A stretch of 64,000 bases of DNA from Bombardia bombarda (Eukaryota > Ascomycota > Sordariomycetes > Sordariales > Lasiosphaeriaceae): positions 6,200,001 to 6,264,000 of the forward strand of contig JAULSR010000002.1 in NCBI GenBank assembly GCA_030512295.1, given 5' to 3'. The translations under genes and the position numbers were made by a program. A model generated the notes under the pieces. That model saw nothing but the letters and a program-made list of their open reading frames with translations. It was not told the DNA's origin and ran no database searches. Shown piece after piece: positions 55,004-64,000 of the stretch. Numbering within the stretch: position 1 is the stretch's first letter; each line of letters starts with the position of its first letter.

Positions 55004-58000
55004 CTAGACATCCCCCTCAAATCTAGTCCTAGGAGTCGAGGGTGTGGTAGGGCCAAGACTGCTCCCAAAGTGATGCCAGCAGTTGGGCGCTTGCAAAATG
55101 TACCTGGGACAGACACACTCGTTAGCAAACTGCCAATAATGAAACTCCCATCGATCTGGTCAAGTAAATTCTCTTTTACATACCTTGCCATTGCCTCCCT
55201 AAACCGGGATTTATATTCCTTCGGACTTGTCACAGTCGGCTTGTTGCGGCCGCCTCCCGCGAAGCCACGATCCTTGATCCAGCTCTCAAGCCGCTTGTCC
55301 CACGTGTACGTCCGGATGCAGTCGATGATTCCCACCACGAGCTCTTTCTTAGTCTCGTCGACGGCGATCATGAGCGAGTAGTCCATGACGTTCTGCCTCG
55401 CCAAAAACAGCGTATCGTTCCATACCGATGCGCGTAGCAGACGCTTTGAGTGCTCCCGCGCAAAGAGCGGCGACTCGTAAATGTACTCAACCATGTTCTC
55501 GTCCAGGAGAACCTCGTTCTGCTCTCCCGTTGACTGAATCTTGCGGTTCCGCATTGAGCCCTTGAGATCGAACGTGCGGCTCGGTGAGCGATCATAAAAG
55601 AGGTTCTCCATGACGAGCAGATCTAGCTTGATCTCCGTGTTTGTGAGCGGGTTCTTGATGATGACCTGGAAGAATCCCAGCATCTTTGCAATCACAGAAG
55701 GGAGATCATGGAACAGGGCCTCGGCCATGATGTTGAAGTAAGCCGGAGCAAACCGGAGGAAAGCTGACGTCTCGATGGGGGAAAGCGACTTCATCACCAG
55801 CCGATCGTCCAGTGTCTTGAGGAAGACTGATTTGGTTTTTCCGCCTTTGGAATCCCACTTCAAGCAGCGGGACAGGGATTCAATGATGCGATCAGAAGCG
55901 CCACATTTCCGCCGAAGGGCATCAAACTGCTCGGCGTAGAAGATCTTGCACATCATCTTTGCTGAACCTTCCGTGAACTGGTATTTCAAGTGCGTACCGG
56001 TGGAGCGGAGCAAGCTTTGCTCAAGCCCTCCCTCGTCGATGGCAATCTCTCGGAGGCCAGTGCTATGAGGGCCCTTCATTTCCAAACCATCACCACTCTC
56101 GTCCGTGTCTCGCTGGTTCGACATCTTCCACTGATGTCGAATGTCGGCCAGCTTCACCTTATAGTCCTCAGAGCTCAGCGCGAAAGCGACAAGGGAGCTT
56201 GGCTCATCCTCTCTTACAACTATGTCGGAGTCGATAAATATGTGGTCTGTTGCGTTTATAGGATAGTCCAGCTGTGGCCAGCCGCTGGCAGAGCGCTCTG
56301 CCCAGAAATTGGTCAGCATCGTCATGAGGCTCTTTTTCTGATGTTTTGGTAGTTCCTCTGGTATCTCGTCGCTGGGTTCCAGGGATGCAGCAATCTCTTT
56401 GACATCAGGGAGAATATCGTCGAAAGTAATCGTCGACTGGTCGGCGTCACTTCCCCCACCTTCGTCGTCAGATCCAGCCTGGCTTTCACGCCGATTGTCA
56501 TCTAGCTTTCCATCGGTGGGTGTGTCTTCAGCATGCGAAGATTGTGATGGCAGCTCAGTTGGGGAAAGAGGTACATCTTCTGCAGGCTTGGCAGGTGAAT
56601 TGTTTGGTATCACCTCTGCTGTCGCCCCCGGCGCATTCATCGTCTCCGTTGAATTCTTGTCGCTTGGCCCCCTATCATCTCGTTCATCGTCTGACGGCCC
56701 CGGTTCCTGGACAGCTTGATCCACGTCTTCGTAGACTTCTACTATAGCCTTGGTGGAAGTACGCGGCAGGAACGCACGGGTGGGATGCATCTTCGCAGCA
56801 CGTTGCTTACGATCTCTCATCCTCTCCTTCTCAAACTCTCGACTCAACTGCTCAAAATGGCGCGCAAGGGTAGAGACCTTGGATTCCCTCTTATGAACAT
56901 ATCGCGGGATTCCAGATGGGCCATTTTTACGATTCTTCAACGCTCCCAGACTGAGTCGCTCAGTGAACTTCTTCTCGCCCTTCAGCGAGGTTTCCGTTGG
57001 GACTCTGTGGAGCTCCCCAACTTCTTGCGCCTTTTGCTCCTTTAGTAGCTTGCCGATATTTGACTGGTTTCTGGGCAATGTTCCCGAGGGCTGGGTCGTA
57101 GCACGAACTATTGGTGGCGACACGGCTGATCCGGTCTTGCGGGAAGAGGCGCGGTCGGGTACAGCTCGTTGTCCATCTACTGTATTCTCGCCGCTAGTCC
57201 CGGAGTTGAGAGTATCATTCGAGACTACCCGCTGCTCCCGACGTAGTTGCTCAACCCTTTCAGTCAAGGACATTTGGGAGTTATCGGGAGACGTATCAGG
57301 TTGTCGCGTTAAAGGAGGAGGGGGAAGAATCAGTGGCGCTGGACCGGTTGACGGCTCACTGGTGGCTACCTTGGCTACCTCCGGTACAGTTGTTGGAGAA
57401 ACGGGCAAGTTCCTTGTCAGACCAGGCGACCTTGGAGTTGCGAGATCAAGAGGCTCAACTCTTTCTAATACTACTTCAGCCTGGTTCGCTGCATCCTCTT
57501 TCAAGATAGAAACGGGCTCTGCACCGGGCGATAGAGGTGTTTGAAGCATGGAACCCAATTCGCCTTGGGAGCTTTGCGACGGCTCCTCGGAAACACTATT
57601 TTGACTCGTTTGAGGAGTATTTTTCTCCTCACTCTCAGAGCTGATTGATGTGGCTCCATCAGTAGTAGGTAGCGACTCTTTGGACTCATTATCGGTAAAA
57701 ATCTTCTTTAGTTGGATGATAGTCAACTGCCGGACATCCTTGTCTGAGAGAAAGTCTGCCTCAAACTTGGCAAAGGCGGCGTCCCAGTCAGATACCTTTT
57801 CAAGCATTTCGCGAATAACAGCATTGAGCGGGATAACTTCGTAATACTTCGAGTTCATATAAGCCTCCTGGAGTGTGCGAACCAAGCCCGGCTGGTCTTC
57901 CTGGGCTTTCTTCGTCAGCCTGTCAACCTCAGCTTTGCAAGCCTCGGTCTTTTCCGGGAGGACGCTATCAATCCTGATGCTCTTCAATCGGGCCTTGACC

Positions 58001-61000
58001 GAGTTCATAAAGCGATGCCAGCGCTCCTCGGCCTTGGTGAATATCTCGTTCTTAAGCCTCAAGTCATTATCAACCTTCCAGGTGATCCTCGGCCGTGGGA
58101 CGATAATCTCATAAAGATCAATCGGGTCATAGTGAACTTTGACGGCAATATCCCGATATAGATAATAAAAGAACCGAATATGGTCCTTTTGGTGGTCATG
58201 TGGACATTCCGTCTGCTGATTGAGCCGAAGTCCCTTGCTCCATAGCGACAGCTCAAGGTATTTGCCAAATGAGTACTTCCAGGTGCTTACAGACATAGGC
58301 ATGAGCCCGAAATGCTTGTTGCAAAACTTGCAGTAGTTCCACATACAAATGCCCGTCCCATCTTTCTCGCCCTCTTTCTCCTGCGGCTTTTCTGGGAAGT
58401 TTTCGGGCCAGGACAGCGCGTTCTCCACAATGACAGTGATGCGTGCATTGTCGTGGACATATGTACGGTGATGCTCAAACATCTTTCTATCACAGCCGTT
58501 GGAGTGGCAAATCGACTCTGCGCTTTCGCAAACGTCTTCAATGTACTGACCCAAGGTGCAGTCCGGATCCATTTTCCCGGTTGTGTCTGGGTGCTCATTG
58601 TAGAATTCGATAGCAATCAAATCGGGCTCAACGCACGGAATTTTGGTTGTGGTGCAGGTAACAGAATAGAGGACAACGATACTCTGATGTGAGTAGGGAT
58701 CAAACAGGTCAAGACTGCCTTGAATGTAGTTTTCCCATTGTTTCGTTTGGGTCTGGTAATTGTGTAACGCTTTATCGTATTCTGCATCGTGAACGGCATG
58801 CAGAATTTCCATGATCTGTCTCGGGGCCTTTTGACCGATCTCGTGAACCATCTCAGGCTTGATGAGCTGGAAGCGCTGAAGCCAGGTCTTATCATTTTCT
58901 CCATTGTCCTCTACGATATCTTGGTCACGAAGGCGTTTCAAATAAACAAGACGCCTCTCCTGCTCCCGAGCTCGCATAAGCAGGTAGGGCTGGGTGAACT
59001 TGACGAATGGGGATGCGGACAATATCCTCGTCTCGTACTTTGCTACCATGTCGCTGTAAAATGTTGGCATCGGTACATCCTCTGGTACCTGGCTTTCGTG
59101 AGAAACATGAGAGTGAGATTCATGAAGGGAGATCAGCTTCTTCGCCTCCTCTGCCTTGGTTGGGGTTGGTGGGCCGGCGACCGATGGATCGGCGTTGGTA
59201 ATGATGCTTTCGCTTGATACTGAGGCCTTTTCGTTTTCAGAGCTCTGACTTGTGACAAGAACCGCTGCAGGACTGTCGGTCCTGCTGGAAGCGTTTGTGA
59301 GCGCCACCAATTGGCTGTCGTCAGTGGTTTGTCTGGACGTGGAAGATAACGACGCTTCGATCTCTGGGGGGATATGGACAAACTCGTCGCGCATTAAACA
59401 CGATTCAAGCTTGAGATTGTAGACAACGTAAACCATGAACTCAGTGATCCTCTTCATGCGAGCGAGGATTTCGGTGGAAGCACCACGAAGGGCAATCGTG
59501 CAGCCACGGTCCTTTGGGCAACCCGCAACAAACAAATAAGTCTTTTTCTTGCCCTTGATTTCATTGTTCACAAATGTCTTAACCTCAAAACTTTGGCTTG
59601 TACCAACACGAGCTCCTAGGCTAAGCATATCCATAGATGAGATGATGGGCATGTTCGCTATCCTTGATACAGCTTCGATAACTGAGGGCTTGACGTTATA
59701 TGCAACAGCGATGTTTGCTTCCGAGAGGTATTGCAAGGCCACGCCAGCCACACTTTTCTCGACCAGCAGAACCTGCGGCTCGAGATTGAGAATTCGATTG
59801 ACCACCATTCTCAAATACTCCTTTTCCTGTTCTATGACCGGCTGCAAGCTCATAAAATGCTGCTCCGGGTGCCGCTGATATTCTATTGGAAAAGTAATGA
59901 TGACGATCTTTGGATTGCGAATCTTCCGCGGCATACTTTTCAGGGCCAGGTTCTTGGTAAAAACGACACCATGGACATAGGCAGTGTCGCTAGGCTTACC
60001 GCCCGGTATTTTCTTCAATTTCACCCAATGACGGATATCCATGTCATCCCCGTTACGAATATCGGGGTCGACATCGTCCGCACATCTGTCAAGAATAGGA
60101 ATCAATGCCTTTTCCCAACCCGAAGGATTCGGAATATCGGCATCATCCAGCAATTGCCGAAATAGCTTTTTTACGTGCTGTAAGCTTGTGGGGTTTAAAC
60201 CACCTTCAGATGATCCGTCATCCCGGATGGAATCGCTCCTCTTCAGCTTAGAAGACTCGAGAGCTCCGGGATTATCAAAGCCCAAGAGACCTTCTGGGCC
60301 CTTGAAAATGCCAGATTTTGGACGAGGAGATCGCAGATGATGCACATTGATACTTGCGATGCTCATATTTCTCCTTCTTGGCGGCCGTGCATGAATCGAC
60401 AGGTTCGGAGGTCCGCCACCATCTTCATGAGCACGGCTGTTATAGCTGAGACCACTGGTGCTTTTTTCACCATGGCGAAACCTGTGCTTCCGCCCTGCGC
60501 TGAGATACGGGCCAAAGCTTGCTTTGTCAGGGTCGAGACTGGACGCTGGCATGTCATTGTTATTGATCGTTGCGAAAATGCTCATCTGCTCATCCCCACT
60601 TGATTCGTCAGACATGTAGGCGGCAAGTTCTGGGTCGATGATGTTGTCATCATGGAAAGCATTCAGCTTGGATTTCCTTCCAAATTCATCGTTGACCGGC
60701 TTGCGAAACGGCGCCCGATCCTCTGTAGAGGCCTTGAATCTCGTCAGGAAGTTATGCTTGGAGTGAAGCCGACGGTGACCAAGGTGGCCTGACGATTGGG
60801 GTCGACTCGAAGCGAGCGACTTGAGCGATCGAGACGAGCCTGGACGACTGAGCTGTGGCATGTCGATCTCCAAGATAGCGGAATGCCGGTTGTTATCTCT
60901 AACTCGCCGCGTTGCAGGGATCGCCATCATTGGTGTTGTAGCAGATCGGGCGTCGTCCGCCTGTTCGGTCCTCTCAGAAATGCTCATCTCATCATCAGCC

Positions 61001-62553
61001 CTGTGTCTTACTATGGTTGGGGTGTTGGTCTGATTTGGACGAAATATAGCGGGCAGGTAGGATTCGTCGGCGGAATCGTCAGAGCCGCTATCATAGCGTC
61101 GATTGATGACGTTGAGGCAAGTCTTGCAAACTCTGAGGGAGCCCTGGACGCCAAATCTTTGCCCGGAGATGCTGGAGGTGCATTTGGAGTCGAAAATGCA
61201 GCCACACGTCCGGCAGTGGTGCTTGCGGCGAAATGCAGAAAATGGTGTGCCACAGAGGAAGCATTCCTTGCAGGTCTCATCAGCCATCCAGAACTCTTTA
61301 CTCAGCACTTGCTTTCGCATCATTTCTAATCGGGCATTGACCATTTCAGGGGCTCCTTCGTTGGTAGTAGTGCCGGGTATTTTCATGGCGCCGGACTGGA
61401 GCCTCTGGGGTCTCTCGTGACGGGCGAAGGAATCGTGATATACCGAGCTGTGTGCTGACGTGCTGATGGGGCTTGGCTCGGCGGTTCCGGGTTCCATCGA
61501 AGAAGACCTTGAGCGGCTGTCAATCCTTGAGTGAGTGATACGGTCGATTACTGCAGGTCTTTTGGTGGCGTCCCCAGGAGGTATTCGGGAAGAGGTGGAC
61601 GAGTTTCGACCCCCCACCGAAGTCCCAGGTGGACTGAGCGGTGCTTCAAGACTTCCGTCGATGCTCAAAGCATCCTCTCTCCTGGAACGGTTTGGCATAG
61701 GTCTGTCGTCGATTGCAACACTGTCCAAGCTTGCATTCCCTATCAGGTTCATAACCGGTAAGCCTTCAGCAGGTCTGCTTATGCTCCTTCTGCCTGTGCT
61801 TCGGCTCGCCGTGGCTTCCTCCCTGCGACTGGTTATAATTCGAGGACTATCCCTATCTATAAGACCCTTTGCCGTGACAGTGGCAATCGTAGGTGTCGCC
61901 GTTGTAGGGACCGAAGCTTTCGGCATCTTAGGCATGTTCTGAACGGTTATGGTAGAAGGTTTGGAGGCCGACATGGTGGTGACAGAGGATGTTTTGGACG
62001 ACTGCGGCCCTTGCGAGTGAGGTTCTGCCATGACGATGCCTGGAGGAGACATGCCAGATATTGGGACGTCGGAGGATATGGACATGGAAGAGTCAAAGGT
62101 TGAGCTCCCAACCAGGCTCTCTCCCCTTGGAAGGGAGGAGACGGAGAGTCGGGAGCCAGTAGTGGCCGTGTTGGAGCTCTTCTTGGACGCGCCATCTTGA
62201 CTGTCGACATCATCCGCCTCTTGAGTGGATGTTTTTCCCACAGCGCCAACGGCTTCCTTGAAACGGCTGTAAAGACCGCTCAATCCTTGCTGTACCAGAT
62301 CACCGGCCGTCCCTTTGCTCTCGACCACGGGTGCACTGCCTGGAGGGGCGGCAAAGTCATTGAAGGTGGTTAGAACGCCTGACTGGCTGGCAGAGGTGTG
62401 GATCTTGTCGAGCGCGATGGCGAGCTGTTCTTTGTCGGCCTGGGAGGATGCAGAAACAGAGGTTAGGGAATCACGACGTGCTTGGGTATTCGCCGTCAGG
62501 GACGGGTCCGTAAGCGTGGAAGCGGCGGGCTTGGTGGCGCTGGTAGTGGACAT
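55004..62553 (-). CDS. FAB1: Phosphatidylinositol-3-phosphate 5-kinase Fab1 (PIKfyve)
   Basis: Makes PI(3,5)P2 on vacuole and endosome membranes (known). Two exons, 62553..55184 and 55103..55004, give 2489 residues. A FYVE finger lies at about residues 420-490, with CKECFLCGTPFSAFRRKHHC and CRTCGCIFDSKC around the basic RKHHCR motif that binds PI3P. A chaperonin-like (Cpn60/TCP1) region lies at about 800-1090 (TKNLALKSMP, NLEPQVLLVEKSVAGVALQY). The C-terminal lipid kinase domain starts near residue 2195 (FTEGSAKMMCKIFYAEQFDA) and contains FDLKGSMRNRK and QNVMDYSLMI, with the Asp residues of the catalytic and metal sites. The 80-nt last intron (GTATGT..CCAG) replaces a false tail by ARYILQAPNCWHHFGSSLG and ends at 55004. 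Long disordered Ser/Pro-rich segments separate the domains. Confidence 0.95.
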
Positions 62554-63453
62554 GGCGCCGTAGTTTAGCCAAAGTTGAGTGAAGGATGATGTCTCGCTAG
62601 CCCGGGCGGACCGAGGAAGCCAGACTCATGTGTCGGTCTCGGGCGATAGGTAGGGTTGGTGGCGTGACTGAAGGTACTTGGTAGCTGAGGAAGCATTCCT
62701 GGGCTCTTTTGGCGTTCTGGCAGACGACGACGACAATGCCGCACGTAAATCAAATCGCCATTCGAGGCACCTGAGGGCGGCAGACTTGACAGGTCCGATT
62801 TGGCAACAAAATGGCCTCACATGCTTGCGTTGAATGGGCTCTGCACATGTTTGGTTACCTACCTTAGGTAGTCACAGCTCAGCCTGGCCTGAGTGGATGG
62901 CCGTTGTGATGGACAGCAAATGGGATGGCGTCACTGGTTACTGGACATCAGTGGTGCATGCGCATTCACAGAGAATCAAGTGTCTTTTCGCTGTAATCTC
63001 TCCCGAAAGTACTTCATATTTTGAATTAACCCCCATATCCGATTATGGTCTAGACCATCAGTTAAGTGGATCGTTCGGCATTCTAGGTTTGCCCCTCCAA
63101 AGTCCCAGTGTTACGTAAGGCTCTCGCTCCTTTCTCGTAACGACACGTGAGTTCGCGTCTAACCAAGCACCCTTGTATGGCCCTACCACGAACGGCAAGC
63201 GCGCCGATCAAGTCATACATAGCAGCAAAAGTGGATGGAAGCATCAAAGATCTCGTCAACGTTCATATAATCATTTAGTTCTGATGAGATTGCGGGCGAG
63301 CTTCACATAGGCGCTACACATTGTCCAGTCGACGACTTCACTCGCACATCCTCACATCCACACAACATATCCAGATCAGGTCCCACCCACATGGATTCTG
63401 GACTTGCTTCTGTCTAGATCCCGAGGACTCACCTGTGCTGATACGGTCCCAGT
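62554..63453. other. FAB1 upstream region
   Basis: About 0.9 kb between FAB1 and the frame at the right edge; no gene or repeat recognised. Confidence 0.5.
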
Positions 63454-64000
63454 ATGATAAGTTCCAAACCTGTGTGGGTTCCCGGAAGAGGCAAGATCTC
63501 GCACCGCCTTGTTCAAGTCCCGAAAGATCAACAGATACTTTTTGGACGCGACGATGTCTGGGACCTTACCGACTTTCCCATTCTGCCCGCTGAAGTCCTG
63601 CAGGGCTTGAAAGAATTCTACAGTCGATCGGTCAAAGCGCCACGGTCCGTTTCCCCAGACCACACTGCCCAGGATCAAAATCACACAGAGAAAGCACCGC
63701 GAAGAGAGCCTCGCCAAAGAACTGATACGCACGGTATTCCAAATGACCAAAGGATACTACTCGGCAGTGACGATGCCTGGGAATCTACCGGACTTCCTAA
63801 CTTGCCCCCTCAAGTCTTACAAGGCTTGAGAGAATTCCATAGCCAAGCATTTAAAGCACCGCAGTCCAATTCCCCAAACCACACTGCCCGTTTTCAAGAC
63901 CGTACGGAGAAAACACCGCCCAGAGAGCCTAACCCGAGTGCTGCCACCCAAGACATTCCATGGACGCCTTCTCCAGAACATCATTTTCGAAAACCGGTGC
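63454..64000 (+). CDS. Partial gene with an internal protein repeat, cut by the window edge
   Basis: From ATG 63454 a plus-strand frame is open for 182 codons to the last base of the window, without a stop. A TGA lies in frame 15 bases upstream, so the start is either this ATG or an exon boundary near it. The protein contains two diverged copies of a motif of about 60 residues, 82 residues apart: first GRDDVWDLTDFPILPAEVLQ with GLKEFYSRSVKAPRS, second GSDDAWESTGLPNLPPQVLQ with GLREFHSQAFKAPQS. Each is followed by a His/Thr-rich spacer (SPDHTAQDQNHTEKAP, SPNHTARFQDRTEKTP) and a basic (R/P)REP. No known domain is recognised. The repeat similarity at protein level, with many third-position changes, suggests real selection on the coding sequence. 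Confidence 0.6.
   Translation, partial: MISSKPVWVPGRGKISHRLVQVPKDQQILFGRDDVWDLTDFPILPAEVLQGLKEFYSRSVKAPRSVSPDHTAQDQNHTEKAPRREPRQRTDTHGIPNDQRILLGSDDAWESTGLPNLPPQVLQGLREFHSQAFKAPQSNSPNHTARFQDRTEKTPPREPNPSAATQDIPWTPSPEHHFRKPV

Noticed and set aside
1..64000. tRNA, rRNA, CRISPR array, prophage or bacterial operon
   Set aside because: No tRNA B-box context, rRNA segment or spaced direct repeats of CRISPR type were found by eye; all genes are eukaryotic with spliceosomal introns. The minisatellites have no spacers.

Overview
The window is nuclear DNA of a filamentous ascomycete, most likely a Sordariomycete and perhaps Hypocreales (inference from protein character, not a database match). Genes carry short spliceosomal introns of about 50-130 nt with GT..AG ends and CTAAC/CTGAC-type branch sites. 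All recognisable genes are eukaryotic housekeeping genes: UTP4, eIF4E, SSB-type Hsp70, RPB1, SWD1, THG1, TMA23, RSC4, CKS1, ERO1 and FAB1. No rRNA, tRNA, CRISPR or intact transposon was recognised.

Layout: 0.4-3.2 kb UTP4 (+). 5.1-6.0 kb eIF4E (-), divergent from 6.7-11.7 kb SSB Hsp70 (+). 12.3-13.2 kb an F-box-like gene between two oppositely oriented minisatellites. 13.2-31 kb is gene-poor, with one small Cys-rich gene (18.6 kb) and one short conserved-looking gene (25.9 kb). From 31 kb the window is gene-dense again: RPB1 (-), SWD1 (-), THG1 (+), TMA23 (-), a large unrecognised membrane protein (-), RSC4 (-), CKS1 (+), ERO1 (+), FAB1 (-), and at the right edge an open repeat-containing frame that runs out of the window.

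The standout is inside the Hsp70 gene. One intron (7843..10365, 2523 nt) has ordinary spliceosomal ends but carries a degenerate gene for a GIY-YIG nuclease domain followed by ten C2H2 zinc fingers, the architecture of a natural zinc-finger nuclease. It looks like a homing endonuclease gene living in a nuclear spliceosomal intron of a conserved chaperone gene. The coding sequence around it is cut into four tiny exons (55, 22, 42 and 62 nt), uses less biased codons than the rest of the gene and departs from the family consensus only there, as expected after co-conversion or repeated homing. The nuclease is dead (two nonsense codons and a frameshift at the catalytic Glu), and a neighbouring host intron has a TG instead of AG acceptor.

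A second theme is a dispersed 15-bp-period minisatellite family (CAACTATCCCATT-like unit), seen as five arrays and a degenerate remnant in intergenic DNA in both orientations. Gene-model points that a simple reading would miss: a 28-nt last exon of RPB1 that completes one more CTD heptad, a GC-AG intron in RSC4, spliced C-termini in FAB1 and ERO1, an alternative in-frame ERO1 leader, and a one-base frameshift in THG1.
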